64,000 nt of DNA from an uncultured Steroidobacter sp. (GTDB lineage: Bacteria > Pseudomonadota > Gammaproteobacteria > Steroidobacterales > Steroidobacteraceae), in the NCBI GenBank assembly GCA_937864115.1, contig CALMII010000020.1, positions 62,001 through 126,000 of the forward strand, given 5' to 3'. The translations under genes and the position numbers were made by a program. Shown here piece by piece: positions 21,320 to 30,374 of the stretch (its first letter is position 1; each line of letters starts with the position of its first letter). Below the pieces are notes generated by a model that was given only the letters and a program-made list of their open reading frames with translations, was not told where the DNA came from and ran no database searches.

Positions 21320-21715
21320 CTACTTCTCGTCGTCCGGCGGATTCTGGTCGAGCTTCTTTTTCATCTCGATCCACTTCGAGAGTTCGCGCAGGTCGCGCTT
21401 GGGCTTCCATTCCTTCTTGGTCAGCATGCCGCTCTGATACGGGTCGTAGCCGATGCGCAATCCTTTCGGATTCTGGCGGATCGGGGCATTGGCGGGCGGT
21501 TCGTCGTCCACGATCGACAGCCCGGCATGGGACAGTGCCTTGCGCCGCGCACGCTCGCCGCTTTCGCTGTCCTCGTTGAGCTTGTCGTCCTGCCACTCAT
21601 ACTTCGCATTGCCGAGTTCGTCGAAGCCGATCTTGCCGGGCTTGTCCGGCGCCGCATCGCCGCCGACCTTGCGGTGGCGGATGCGCAGTCCGAGTTTTTT
21701 CAGTTCGTCTTTCAA
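21320..21715 (-). CDS. Small hypothetical protein, TTG start
   Basis: A 131-residue, highly charged soluble protein (GFDELGNAKYEWQDD, LRIGYDPYQSGMLTKKEWKP), with no recognised domain. No ATG or GTG is available in frame at the front. The best start is TTG at 21715 (LKDELKKLGLRIRHRK), so the N terminus is uncertain. It converges on the 215-aa gene, with only five bases between the stops. Its codon use and lack of competing frames make it likely to be real. Confidence 0.65.
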   Translation of the reverse strand: MKDELKKLGLRIRHRKVGGDAAPDKPGKIGFDELGNAKYEWQDDKLNEDSESGERARRKALSHAGLSIVDDEPPANAPIRQNPKGLRIGYDPYQSGMLTKKEWKPKRDLRELSKWIEMKKKLDQNPPDDEK

Positions 21716-21852
21716 GGCGGGATCATCGATGCAATTCCGTGAGCGGAATCACTGTCGACATCTTACGGAATCGGCTGTGCACACATTGTGTGCAGCGTCA
21801 CGGGTCGTGCGTGCGGATGTGGCTGCCGGCCCCGTGAATCTAGGGGTTTGAC

Positions 21853-22374
21853 TTAACGGAGCTGTGCTGCTGCGCGAAAAATGCCTACAAGGGATTTGGC
21901 ATCGCGCAGTTCGCCGTCGCACGCCATCTGCACTGCTTCGTCGAGCGGCTTCCAGTGCACTTCCAGCACTTCGTGTTCCTCCGGTTTCGCCGCGGCCATC
22001 TGCAGTCCGGTCGCGAGATAGAGATGGATCACTTCCGTGAATACGCCGGGTGAACTCACCATGTCGCCGAGGCTCTGCCACGATGCGGCCGTGACGCCGG
22101 CTTCTTCTTCGAGCTCGCGCTGCGCGGTCTGCAGCGGCGGTTCGCGATGGTCGATCTTGCCCGCCGGCAGTTCCCACAGCCAGCCAGCGGCAGCATGACG
22201 GAACTGACGCAGCAGGCAGATCTCGCGCCGTTCGTTGATCGCCACGATGGCCGCGCCGCCCGGGTGATGAATGATTTCGAGATCCGCAACCGCCTTGTTG
22301 GGAAGCTCGACGCGTTCGACGTTGACTTCGATGACGCGACCGCGAAAGACATTGCGCAGGGACAGGACGGGCAT
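21853..22374 (-). CDS. Nudix hydrolase, ADP-ribose pyrophosphatase-like
   Basis: A 173-residue protein with the Nudix box GKIDHREPPLQTAQRELEEE followed by AGV at about residues 73-95, matching GX5EX7REUXEEXGU except for small changes in the variable positions. The N-terminal strands (VFRGRVIEVNVERVELPN) and HHPGGAAIVAI are typical of NudF-like ADP-ribose pyrophosphatases. It lies six bases downstream of the DUF6524-like membrane gene and is probably in the same operon. It likely hydrolyses ADP-ribose or a related nucleoside diphosphate. Confidence 0.92.
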   Translation of the reverse strand: MPVLSLRNVFRGRVIEVNVERVELPNKAVADLEIIHHPGGAAIVAINERREICLLRQFRHAAAGWLWELPAGKIDHREPPLQTAQRELEEEAGVTAASWQSLGDMVSSPGVFTEVIHLYLATGLQMAAAKPEEHEVLEVHWKPLDEAVQMACDGELRDAKSLVGIFRAAAQLR

Positions 22375-22380
22375 GGCGCG

Positions 22381-22803
22381 TTATCTCTTCTCGTCCACTT
22401 CATCGACCGTCGCCTGTCCGGTCCAGCGCCGGTACAGATGCGACCACGACATGCCGACGGCGAGGATCAACGCCAGGATGACGAGTCCGATCCACGTCAG
22501 CACGTGCGTGTCGGAGAGCGTGACCCATCCCCACGAAACGATCATCCAGATGAGTGCGGCGAACAGGGCGAAGCCGAGGATCATGCCGAACAGGCCGATC
22601 GACTTCAGCGTGGCGCCGAGGAACACGATCCACGCGATCAGCAGCACGATGCCGCAGACCACCTCGACGGGCGTCACCTGCGGAAAGTCCTTCATCAGCA
22701 TGTGGACGTAGGAATGGCCGCTCGGATTGAAGGTCAGCATCACCAGCACGAGCGCAAACAGCGCGCGCATCAGGATGCCGCTGAAATTGAGTTGTTCGTC
22801 CAT
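22381..22803 (-). CDS. Four-helix membrane protein, DUF6524-like
   Basis: The 140-residue protein has four hydrophobic segments (about 10-26, 47-66, 71-90 and 101-118) and the front signature FSGILMRALFALVLVMLTFN followed by PSGHSYVHML, which I associate with the DUF6524 family of small inner-membrane proteins. Function unknown. It sits between the aspartoacylase-like gene (29 bases upstream) and the Nudix gene (six bases downstream) in one probable operon. Confidence 0.85.
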   Translation of the reverse strand: MDEQLNFSGILMRALFALVLVMLTFNPSGHSYVHMLMKDFPQVTPVEVVCGIVLLIAWIVFLGATLKSIGLFGMILGFALFAALIWMIVSWGWVTLSDTHVLTWIGLVILALILAVGMSWSHLYRRWTGQATVDEVDEKR

Positions 22804-22832
22804 AGTCGCTGCCCGTTGTTTACGATATCGAT

Positions 22833-24020
22833 TCAGCCGCGCGGCGGCGCGTCTTCAGAACCGTCCTCGTCCTCGACGGCGTCCGGTCCTTCCTCGCCGC
22901 CTTCGTCGCTGTCCTTCGACGCATTGTTCTTGGTGGTCTCGATGCCGATGCGGTACGCCGCGAATCCTGGTAGCACCACCTGGTTCAATGCCATGCCGAG
23001 CACGCGCCCGCTGATCGGCGCATAGATCCGGTACTGCTCGTTGGACAGCGGATCGGTGACGACGCCGAGCAGTTCGCCTTCGCTCACGCGCTCGCCGAGC
23101 GCCACGTCCGAAAAAAGAATGCCGCCGTTGTCGACCCGTACCCATTTCGAGGCGTAGTACACCGGCTCGGGATCGCCCCAGTAGCGCCGCTGCTTGGTCA
23201 TGCCGAGCGCATACATGAGCGTTTCGATGGCCTTGGCGCCGTGTTCGACCTGTTCGGGCTGCACGCGCATCGGCTCGCCCATTTCGAACGTCACCGACGG
23301 AATGCCTGCATCGTTGGCGGCACGGCGCAGCGAGCCCTTGTCGCCGGCGCTCTGCAGTACGACGGTTGCACCGAAGGCGCGGGTCATGCGCGTGACCTGC
23401 GGCGAGCGCAGATCGGCGCGGACCTGCGGCAGGTTGGTGCGATTCAGCGAACCCGTGTGCAGATCGATCAGTGCCGAACAGTGCCGGATGACCTCGGTGA
23501 ACAGCGAATGCGCCATGCGCGTCGCCGAGCTGCCCTTGGCATTGCCGGGGAAATAACGATTGAGGTCGCGACGGTCGGGCAGGTAGCGGGTGCCGCGATA
23601 GAAGCCCTGGATGTTGACGATGGGGACGCCGATGACGGCGCCATTCAGTTCCTCGACGTCGATGTCGTCGAGCACGCGCCGGGCCACCTCGATGCCATTG
23701 AGTTCATCGCCGTGAATGGCGGCGGTGAGGCACAGCACGGGGCCCGGCCCTTTGCCGTTCAGGACCAGGACCGGCACCGGGACGACGAAACCTTCGATGG
23801 CAGTGCCACTGGTCCAGGTGAGGCGCTTGCGGGTGCCGGGCGCCACTTCGGTGCCGAGCAGGCGCAGGCGGCCCTTTGGCTTCAGTTCGGCGGTCGCAGC
23901 ATCGGCAGCGTAAGCCGCCGGTGAACCGAGGAACGAGAACGCGGCGACGCTCAGCAGGCACGCGACCAGCGCTGTGCCGCCGACGGCGCGATTCGCGCGG
24001 TGCGTCCCGGTATCCGACAT
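22833..24020 (-). CDS. Succinylglutamate desuccinylase/aspartoacylase family protein, exported
   Basis: ATG 24020 is preferred over the upstream TTG because a GGAAGG/GGCGG stretch precedes it and it leaves a clean signal peptide (VGGTALVACLLSVAAF...PAAYAADA). The 395-residue protein has the M14-like zinc site of the AstE/ASPA family: AAIHGDELNG (His and Glu ligands) and the second His in IDLHTGS, plus VTFEMGEP. The C terminus is an acidic tail (EEGPDAVEDEDGSEDA). Family members deacylate amino acids or trim peptides. Export makes a periplasmic substrate likely, but its identity is unknown. First gene of a three-gene operon with DUF6524 and Nudix. Confidence 0.9.
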   Translation of the reverse strand: MSDTGTHRANRAVGGTALVACLLSVAAFSFLGSPAAYAADAATAELKPKGRLRLLGTEVAPGTRKRLTWTSGTAIEGFVVPVPVLVLNGKGPGPVLCLTAAIHGDELNGIEVARRVLDDIDVEELNGAVIGVPIVNIQGFYRGTRYLPDRRDLNRYFPGNAKGSSATRMAHSLFTEVIRHCSALIDLHTGSLNRTNLPQVRADLRSPQVTRMTRAFGATVVLQSAGDKGSLRRAANDAGIPSVTFEMGEPMRVQPEQVEHGAKAIETLMYALGMTKQRRYWGDPEPVYYASKWVRVDNGGILFSDVALGERVSEGELLGVVTDPLSNEQYRIYAPISGRVLGMALNQVVLPGFAAYRIGIETTKNNASKDSDEGGEEGPDAVEDEDGSEDAPPRG

Positions 24021-24104
24021 TTTTTTCCGCCCTTCCAATGACTCGGCGCAGCGGAAGATAGAGGAAATACCGCAGTGCGGCTACCAGTGAAGGATGCACA
24101 GGAA

Positions 24105-24138
24105 AGATCGCGATGCGCGGTTCTGCGCATCGCGATCT
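24105..24138 (-). terminator. Intrinsic terminator of the second RRM gene
   Basis: A perfect 14-bp stem (AGATCGCGATGCGC with GCGCATCGCGATCT) around a six-base loop. Read on the minus strand it is followed by TTTCCTG. It lies 43 bases beyond the stop of the RRM gene and before the aspartoacylase-like operon. Confidence 0.8.
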
Positions 24139-24180
24139 CGGCTCGGCGAAGTCCGGAGGATTCCCCGGATCGGAAAGGGA

Positions 24181-24456
24181 CTACCAGCGGGCGTTCTGGC
24201 GCGGCGGGCGTGCTTCGCGCTCGCGCGCCTCGTTGACTCGCAGCGGACGCCCGCCCATGTCCATGCCGTTCGTGTGTTCGATCGCCTTCTGCGCATCGGA
24301 CGGCGACATGTCGACGAAGCCGAAACCGCGGGGGCGGCCGGTCTCGCGATCGTTCACCAGTTTCACGGATTGCACGGCGCCATACTGTTCGAACAGCTTG
24401 CGCACCTCGGCCTCAGTGGCGCTGAAGGGAAGATTGCCAACGTAGATCGTCGTCAT
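24181..24456 (-). CDS. RRM RNA-binding protein, second copy
   Basis: The 91-residue protein is one RRM (RNP2 IYVGNLPF, RNP1 RGFGFVDM) plus a short Arg/Pro-rich tail instead of the Gly-rich tail of its paralogue at 19167. The two RRMs are alike throughout (AVQSVxLxNDRETGRPRGFG). It is probably a stress- or cold-responsive single-stranded-RNA binder. Its own strong hairpin terminator follows, and a roughly 360-base gap lies upstream, so it is transcribed alone. Confidence 0.93.
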   Translation of the reverse strand: MTTIYVGNLPFSATEAEVRKLFEQYGAVQSVKLVNDRETGRPRGFGFVDMSPSDAQKAIEHTNGMDMGGRPLRVNEAREREARPPRQNARW

Positions 24457-24816
24457 CGATTGTCACTCGGTTCGCTTCAGAAACAGCAGCCGCCCGACCG
24501 CGGCGCTTCCTGCGGGAACGCTCGCTGGAGGAACTGGCTGCACCTTGGTCGTTCGCACTGAACTGATCGCAAATCGTGCCGGTGGGATCGATAGAGAGGT
24601 GGTCGCCTGAAATGCTTCAGTTGGATGCGTTGTTCTGCTGACCGCGGCCGATACTACGTCAGCACTTTTGACGATGCAACGGTGGAGGACAGGGGATTTC
24701 CGGGGAAATCCGGGGGTTTCTGTGGGGCCGGCCTCTGCTTGTAGGTCAGGCTTCAGCCTGACATCTTCAGAGGCCGGCTGAAGCCGGCCCCACAGGGGGA
24801 GGGAGGAAGGCGTCCG
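24457..24816. other. Leader of second RRM gene plus REP element
   Basis: Apart from the REP at 24720-24795, the stretch has no gene. The part next to the RRM start is probably its 5' leader and promoter, but no clear promoter boxes are visible. Confidence 0.4.
24720..24795. repeat. Composite REP-like element (family B), copy 2
   Basis: The outer arms GTGGGGCCGGC.../...GAAGCCGGCCCCAC enclose a complete second-type unit TAGGTCAGGCTTCAGCCTGA. The left outer arm is shortened (GGCCGGCCTCTGC). The element lies between two minus-strand genes. Confidence 0.93.
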
Positions 24817-25008
24817 TCAGCCCGCCATGCCGCGCTGGCAGCGGGCGCGCGAAATCCAGTGCTCGAAATTGCGCAGGTTGCCGAGGTCGGTGTCTTCGTC
24901 GTTCCAGAAGCGCAGCCAGTCCTGCAGCAGCGGCGGTTCCTCCGGCCAGCTGCCGCCGGCGCCGGTCTGTTCGCGCAGGCGATCGTAGAGATTGGTCAGT
25001 GGATCCAT
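24817..25008 (-). CDS. Small hypothetical protein
   Basis: A 63-residue soluble protein (DPLTNLYDRLREQTGAGG..., with several Trp). It has a good GAGGAG Shine-Dalgarno seven bases before the ATG and a codon bias like its neighbours, so it is likely real although short. No domain recognised. It lies 91 bases downstream of the speA stop on the same strand. Confidence 0.65.
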   Translation of the reverse strand: MDPLTNLYDRLREQTGAGGSWPEEPPLLQDWLRFWNDEDTDLGNLRNFEHWISRARCQRGMAG

Positions 25009-25099
25009 GATTGCTCCTCGATGACGGAGAGCATCATGAAAGTCGCGGGTGAAGTGAATGTGACGGAAGGGTGAAGCGGGGATGACAGTCGCCAGCGGC

Positions 25100-27040
25100 C
25101 TATTCCAGGTACGTATATCCGTTCAGCTCCCACTCGTAGAACCGCCGCAGCGCCTGGCTTTCCGCCAGCGTCATGCGACCTTCGCGCACGGCGCGTTCGC
25201 AGTCGCGGGTGAACTGCGGGTAGAGGCGATCGACGTCGTACTGCATGTAGCTCAGCACCTTGCCGGCCGTGTCGCCCTTGACGATCTCCTCGATCCACCA
25301 TCCGCCTTCGTCGTGCAGGCGGATGTGCACGACGTGCGTGTCGCCGAAGAGATTGTGCAGGTCGCCGAGGGTTTCCTGATACGCGCCGACCAGGAAGGCC
25401 GCGAGGTAGTACTCCTCGCCGGCGCGGATCTCGTGCAGTTCCAGCGTGCGCTTTACGTCGCGCGGACTGACGAAGCGGTCGATCTTGCCGTCCGAGTCGC
25501 AGGTGATGTCGGCGAGCACGGCGTTGCGGGTCGGTTTCTCGTCGAGCCGGTGGATCGGCATGATCGGGAAAAGCTGGCCGATGGCCCAGCTGTCCGGCAG
25601 CGACTGGAACACGGAGAAGTTGCAGAAGTAGGTGTCGGAAAGAATCAGTTCGAGTCCTTCGAGTTCCTCCGGCACGCGATCGAGCTTGCGGCAGAAATCG
25701 CGGATGCGCGCGCAGGTGGCCCAGTAGAGCCGTTCGGCGAGGCCGCGGAATTCCAGGCTCAGCAGGCCGAGGTTGAACATCTGCAGCACCTGTTCGCGGG
25801 CCTGTACGGCGTCGTGATAACACTCGACCAGGCGCCGTTCCGAGACGCTGCGATGCGCGACGAACAGATCGGCGACGGGCTGCGGCAGTTCGTCCTCGCC
25901 GGTGTAGTCCTCCTCGACCTTGCCGGTGACGCGGAACTGGTCGAGTGCCGATGAGCCGAGCACATTGAAGATCAGCACGCTGTGATGCGCGGCGGTGGCG
26001 CGGCCCGATTCGCTGACGATGACGGGATGATCGATGCCGCGCGCATTGCACACGCTGGCGATGCGGTACACCACGTCGCTGGCGTATTCGTTCATGGTGT
26101 AGTTCATCGACGATTCGTAGTTCGTGCCGCTGCCGTCGTAGTCGACGCCGAGGCCGCCGCCCACGTCGATGTACCTGAGGCCGGCGCCCATGAGCTTCAG
26201 TTCGGCGTAGACGTGCGCGAGTTCGTTGATGGCGTCCTTCACGCGACGGATGTCCTGCAGCTGGCTGCCTGGATGACAGTGCACGAGTTCCAGGCAATCG
26301 AGCATGTCGTGCTCGCGCAGCGTGCGCACCAGTTCGAGGATTTCCGTGACGAACAGGCCGAACTTGGATTTCTCGCCGGCCGAATCGCGCCAGCGGCCCG
26401 CGCCTTCGCTCGCCAGTTTCACGCGCACGCCGATGCGCGGCCGCACCTGGTATTTCTGCGAGTGCTTCAGGATCAGCGCCAGTTCCTCGAAATTCTCGAC
26501 CACCGGAATGATGGTGCGGCCGAGCTTGGTCGCGAGGATCACGGCCTCGATGTAGCTGTCGTCCTTGAAGCCGTTGCAGACGATCATGCGTTCCGGTGCG
26601 TCCTCGGTCAGCGCCATCACGGCGAGCAGTTCGGGTTTTGAGCCGGCTTCGAGGCCGAAGCTGAATTCCTTGCCGTAGCGATAGACCTCTTCGACGACCA
26701 GCCGCTGCTGGTTCACCTTGATCGGAAACACGGCGCAGTAGCGGTTCTTGTAGTCGTTCTCGGCAATCGCCTGTGCGAAGGCGCCATGCAGCCGCTGCAG
26801 GCGGTGATGCAGGATGTCGGAAAAACGCACGACGACCGGTGCGGTGAGATCGCGCGCCTTCAGCCCCTCGACGACTTCGTGCAGATCGATCTCATGCTGG
26901 GTGTCGGGGCGCACGACCACGTTTCCGGCCGCGTTGATCCCGAAGTAATGCTTGCCCCAGGCGGGCACCTGGTACAGATCGAGCGAGTCCTCGATCTTCC
27001 AGTGGGAGTTCTGCGCGGACGGTTTGGCGGGGCTGTTCAT
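25100..27040 (-). CDS. speA: Biosynthetic arginine decarboxylase
   Basis: PLP-dependent conversion of arginine to agmatine, the first step of the ADC route to putrescine. The start is set at ATG 27040 (NSPAKPSAQNSHWKIEDSLD), giving 646 residues. A GTG six codons upstream is possible. The PLP lysine is in FPIKVNQQ (about residue 108). The fold-III TIM barrel, HCHPGSQ and DVGGGLGVDYDGS match the family, and the C-terminal catalytic cysteine segment DITCDSDGKID is intact. Together with the homospermidine synthase 2 kb away it indicates homospermidine-based polyamines. The enzymes that turn agmatine into putrescine are not in the window. Confidence 0.97.
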   Translation of the reverse strand: MNSPAKPSAQNSHWKIEDSLDLYQVPAWGKHYFGINAAGNVVVRPDTQHEIDLHEVVEGLKARDLTAPVVVRFSDILHHRLQRLHGAFAQAIAENDYKNRYCAVFPIKVNQQRLVVEEVYRYGKEFSFGLEAGSKPELLAVMALTEDAPERMIVCNGFKDDSYIEAVILATKLGRTIIPVVENFEELALILKHSQKYQVRPRIGVRVKLASEGAGRWRDSAGEKSKFGLFVTEILELVRTLREHDMLDCLELVHCHPGSQLQDIRRVKDAINELAHVYAELKLMGAGLRYIDVGGGLGVDYDGSGTNYESSMNYTMNEYASDVVYRIASVCNARGIDHPVIVSESGRATAAHHSVLIFNVLGSSALDQFRVTGKVEEDYTGEDELPQPVADLFVAHRSVSERRLVECYHDAVQAREQVLQMFNLGLLSLEFRGLAERLYWATCARIRDFCRKLDRVPEELEGLELILSDTYFCNFSVFQSLPDSWAIGQLFPIMPIHRLDEKPTRNAVLADITCDSDGKIDRFVSPRDVKRTLELHEIRAGEEYYLAAFLVGAYQETLGDLHNLFGDTHVVHIRLHDEGGWWIEEIVKGDTAGKVLSYMQYDVDRLYPQFTRDCERAVREGRMTLAESQALRRFYEWELNGYTYLE

Positions 27041-27073
27041 GGGCGCGGAAGATAGCACCGCATCCCGGTGCGG

Positions 27074-27919
27074 TCAGCGTCCCTTCGCGACCGCGCGCGA
27101 CGGATCGCGGATCCACTCGCTCCACGATCCTGCATACAGTTTCGCGCCCGGCTTGCCCGCGATTTCCAGGCCCAGCAGCAGATGGCACGCGGTCACGCCC
27201 GAGCCGCACATCGCGATCGTGTGTGCGTCGTCGATGCCCGCCTGTGACGTTTCAAAACGCGCCCGCAGCTCCGCGGGCGAGAGAAAACGTCCATCGCCGC
27301 CCAGGTTGAGCGCGAACGGATGATTCACGGCGCCCGGCACATGGCCCGCGACGGGATCGATCGGCTCGACTTCGCCCGCGAAGCGCTCGGCCGCGCGCGC
27401 ATCGAGCAGGCGCCATCGACCGCTGCGTACGCTGGCGTCGACCTGCGATGCGTCCAGCCACCGATCGCGCTCCGCAGTCACGGTGTACTGCGTGGATGCG
27501 CGCGCACGAACCTCCTTCGTCACCGGCAGTCCTGCACTCGTCCACGCCTTGAGTCCGCCGTCGAGTACGGCGACCTTGCGATGTCCCGCCCAGCGCAACA
27601 GCCACCAGAGCCGCGCGGCATACGCGCCCGTATCGGCGTCGTACGCGACGACCTGCGTTTCGCGCGCGAGACCCCAGCGTCCCAGCGTGCGCGCGAATGC
27701 TTCCGGCGCCGGCAGCGGATGACGCCCGCTCGCTGGCGTGATGGGCGCGGCCAGGTCGCGATCGAGGTGCGCGTACACGGCTCCCGGGATGTGGCTTGCC
27801 GCATAGGCCGTTTCGCCGGCCGAGGGACGTGCCAGATCGAAGCGACAGTCGACGATCAGCCATGCAGGATCGTCGAGATGGGCGGCGAGATCGGCGGCGG
27901 CAATGAGGGTGGAGTACAT
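27074..27919 (-). CDS. sseA: Sulfurtransferase (3-mercaptopyruvate/thiosulfate type)
   Basis: A 281-residue protein with two tandem rhodanese domains. The first is degenerate (AYDADTGAYAARLWW). The second carries the catalytic Cys238 in CGSGVTA, the loop sequence expected of 3-mercaptopyruvate sulfurtransferases rather than of thiosulfate-specific rhodanese (CRxGxT). It moves sulfur from mercaptopyruvate to an acceptor such as a thiol or cyanide, in the cytoplasm. A 33-base gap separates its stop from the speA start; both are on the minus strand. Confidence 0.92.
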   Translation of the reverse strand: MYSTLIAAADLAAHLDDPAWLIVDCRFDLARPSAGETAYAASHIPGAVYAHLDRDLAAPITPASGRHPLPAPEAFARTLGRWGLARETQVVAYDADTGAYAARLWWLLRWAGHRKVAVLDGGLKAWTSAGLPVTKEVRARASTQYTVTAERDRWLDASQVDASVRSGRWRLLDARAAERFAGEVEPIDPVAGHVPGAVNHPFALNLGGDGRFLSPAELRARFETSQAGIDDAHTIAMCGSGVTACHLLLGLEIAGKPGAKLYAGSWSEWIRDPSRAVAKGR

Positions 27920-27924
27920 GAGAG

Positions 27925-28040
27925 AGTGACGAGGGTGACGAAGGTCACGAAGTCACGGGCGTGTGACGGCCATGACAGTGCGCAGGTAGAAATATACTCC
28001 GGCCCGCGTCACTATCGTCACCTTCGTCACTTTCATCACT
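27925..28040. repeat. Family D inverted repeat
   Basis: The left arm GTGACGAGGGTGACGAAGG...CACGAAGTCACGGG is mirrored by CCCGCGTCACTATCGTCACC... on the right. Both arms are runs of GTGACGAnG/CnTCGTCAC units. It fills almost the whole gap between the divergent sseA and GST genes, and the right arm ends nine bases before the GST start codon. Confidence 0.85.
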
Positions 28041-28049
28041 GGCAGCCCA

Positions 28050-28727
28050 ATGGCACTCGAACTCTGGTGGGGCAGCGGCAGCCCGTATTCATGGCGGGCC
28101 CTGCTGGCGCTCGAATACAAGCAGCTTCCCTACGTGTCGCACCTGGTGCAGTTCGCGAAGCAGGAGCACAAGTCGCCGCAGATGCTGAAGATGAATCCGC
28201 GCGGCCGCGTGCCGGTGCTGCGCGATGGCGATTACGTGTGCTTCGAGTCGATGGCGATCCTCTACTACCTCGAACGCAAGTATCCCGAGGTGCCGCTGCT
28301 CGGCCGCACGCCGGAGGAAGCGGGCACGATCGTGCGCGTCATCAGCGAATATCAGGCGTACGTCGAAGAGCACATCAAGAAAGTGATGTACTCGATTCTC
28401 TTCCAGGCCGCCGACGGCAATCACTCCGACGACGTCACGCGCGCCATGCACCTGCTCGCGGCCGAGGCGCGCACCATCAACACGCGCCTGAGCACCTCGT
28501 CGTGGCTGGTCGGCGAGCATTTCTCCGCCGCCGATGTCGTGATCTTTCCCGGCATCCAGATGCTGCTGCGCGCGCTGGAGCGCCGCGAAGCCAGCGAACT
28601 GCGCGGCCGGCTGCTGCCGCTGGATGGCAACTATCCCGCCATCGCCGCCTGGATCCAGCGCGTCGAAGCGCTGCCCGGCTACGAGCGCACGTATCCGCCG
28701 CACTGGCGCGAGCCGCGGGAGAGTTGA
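28050..28727 (+). CDS. Glutathione S-transferase family protein
   Basis: A 225-residue protein with an N-terminal thioredoxin-like domain (WWGSGSPYSWRALLAL with a Ser-containing active-site turn, NPRGRVPVLRDGDYVCFESM with the cis-Pro and ES glutathione pair) and a helical C-terminal domain (SSWLVGEHFSAADVVIFPG). It is related in fold but not closely similar to the GST at 15983. No Shine-Dalgarno is seen, because the leader is occupied by the family D repeat. Substrate unknown. Confidence 0.9.
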   Translation: MALELWWGSGSPYSWRALLALEYKQLPYVSHLVQFAKQEHKSPQMLKMNPRGRVPVLRDGDYVCFESMAILYYLERKYPEVPLLGRTPEEAGTIVRVISEYQAYVEEHIKKVMYSILFQAADGNHSDDVTRAMHLLAAEARTINTRLSTSSWLVGEHFSAADVVIFPGIQMLLRALERREASELRGRLLPLDGNYPAIAAWIQRVEALPGYERTYPPHWREPRES

Positions 28728-28740
28728 AGAGGAGTTTCTT

Positions 28741-28802
28741 CTGTGGGGCCGGCTTCAGCCGGCCTCTTCAAGTCCAAAGGCCGGCTGAAGCCGGCCCCAC
28801 AG
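28741..28802. repeat. REP-like palindrome (family B), copy 3
   Basis: Perfect-arm copy (CTGTGGGGCCGGCTTCAGCC and reverse complement, spacer TCTTCAAGTCCAAA), 14 bases after the GST stop. It is immediately followed by a lone right arm of family A (CTCTGTGTTCTCCGTGATC... about 28813-28856), so two repeat families abut here. Confidence 0.93.
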
Positions 28803-28938
28803 CAAGAACTGATTTCTTCCGGCCTCTGTGTTCTCCGTGATCTCTGTGTGAAATCTCCGCTCTTCGTCCCGGGGTTCGCCGCACGAAGAAAAATCAGTAC
28901 ACTCGCCGCGTCTTTTTTCGAGCAGTCGAGTGTCCGTC

Positions 28939-30354
28939 ATGTCTGATCACCCCGTTCATGTCGTGTTTCCCGGCCGGATCGTTTGCATTGGATTCGGCAG
29001 TATCGGTCAGGGAGTGTTGCCGCTGATCTTGCGACACATCGGCATCTCGCCGGACCGCATCACGATCGTGACGGCGGACGACGCGGGACATGCCGAAGCC
29101 AGCGACTACGGGATCAAGTTCATCAAGCAGCCGCTGACGCGCGAGAACTATCGTCAGGTGCTCGAGCCGCTGCTGTCGCGCGGCGATTTCCTGCTGAATC
29201 TGTCGGTCGACGTGTCGAGCGTCGCGCTGATCCAGCTCGCGCACGAGAAAGGCGCGCTCTATCTCGACACCTGCATCGAGCCGTGGCCCGGCGGCTACAC
29301 CGACACGAGCGTGTCGCCGGCCCGCCGCACCAACTACGCGCTGCGCGAATCGGCGCTGGCGCTGCGGCAGGGCGGAAAGAAGGGTCCCACGGCGGTGATC
29401 ACGCACGGCGCCAACCCGGGCCTCGTCTCGCATTTCGTGAAGCAGGCACTGCTCAACATCGCGAACGACACGGGCGTGAATGCCGGCAATCCGCAGTCGC
29501 GTGAGGACTGGGCGGCGCTGTCGCACCAACTCGGCATCAAGGTGATCCACATCGCCGAGCGCGATACGCAGGTGTCGAACGTGCCGAAGAAGCCCGGCGA
29601 ATTCGTCAACACCTGGTCGGTGGACGGCTTCATCAGCGAAGGCTGCCAGCCGGCCGAACTCGGCTGGGGCACGCATGAGAAGGCACTGCCGCCGCGCGGT
29701 CAGGAATTCGATTTCGGTCCGCAGTGCGCGATCTACATGCTGCAGCCGGGCGCCGGCACGCGTGTGCGCACCTGGACGCCGAAGGCCGGTCCGTTCCACG
29801 GTTTCCTGATCACGCACGGCGAGTCGATTTCCATTCCGGATTTCCTTTCGCATCGCGAGGGCGGCAAGGTGGTGTCGCGTCCGACCGCGCACTACTCCTA
29901 TCACCCCTGCAATGACGCGGTGCTGTCGGTGAACGAATTCGCCGGCCGCGGCTGGCAGCAGCAGGAACGCAAGCGCATCCTCAACAAGGAAATCACCGAA
30001 GGCATCGACGAACTCGGCGTGCTGCTCGCGGGCCACAGGAAGAATGCGTACTGGTATGGCTCGCAGCTGTCGATCGAAGAAGCGCGCAAGCTCGCGCCGT
30101 ACAACAGCGCCACCAGCCTGCAGGTGTGCGTGGCCGTGCTGTCCGGCGTGATCTGGGCGATGGAAAACCCGGAACGCGGCATCGTCGAACCGGACGAAAT
30201 CGATTTCCGTCGCAACCTGGAAATCTGCATGCCGTATCTCGGCCCCGTCGTCGGCGCCTACAGCGACTGGACGCCGCTCACCGGTCGCGAATCGCTGTTC
30301 AAGGAGGACATCGACTCGTCGGATCCGTGGCAGTTCAGGAATGTGATCGTGTAA
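28939..30354 (+). CDS. hss: Homospermidine synthase
   Basis: NAD-dependent formation of homospermidine from putrescine (two molecules, or putrescine plus spermidine). The start is ATG 28939 (SDHPVHVVFPGRIV); a GTG three codons upstream is possible, and neither has a strong Shine-Dalgarno. Rossmann motif CIGFGSIGQGVLPLI near residue 20, then the family motifs LDTCIEPWPGGYTD, THGANPGLVSHFV, AERDTQVS and YSYHPCNDAV, and a C-terminal region of usual length (471 residues). It completes the polyamine theme begun by speA. It may also support cell-envelope or stress functions, but that is not visible here. Confidence 0.95.
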   Translation: MSDHPVHVVFPGRIVCIGFGSIGQGVLPLILRHIGISPDRITIVTADDAGHAEASDYGIKFIKQPLTRENYRQVLEPLLSRGDFLLNLSVDVSSVALIQLAHEKGALYLDTCIEPWPGGYTDTSVSPARRTNYALRESALALRQGGKKGPTAVITHGANPGLVSHFVKQALLNIANDTGVNAGNPQSREDWAALSHQLGIKVIHIAERDTQVSNVPKKPGEFVNTWSVDGFISEGCQPAELGWGTHEKALPPRGQEFDFGPQCAIYMLQPGAGTRVRTWTPKAGPFHGFLITHGESISIPDFLSHREGGKVVSRPTAHYSYHPCNDAVLSVNEFAGRGWQQQERKRILNKEITEGIDELGVLLAGHRKNAYWYGSQLSIEEARKLAPYNSATSLQVCVAVLSGVIWAMENPERGIVEPDEIDFRRNLEICMPYLGPVVGAYSDWTPLTGRESLFKEDIDSSDPWQFRNVIV

Positions 30355-30374
30355 GAGCGCGTTCGCGCTTTGAC

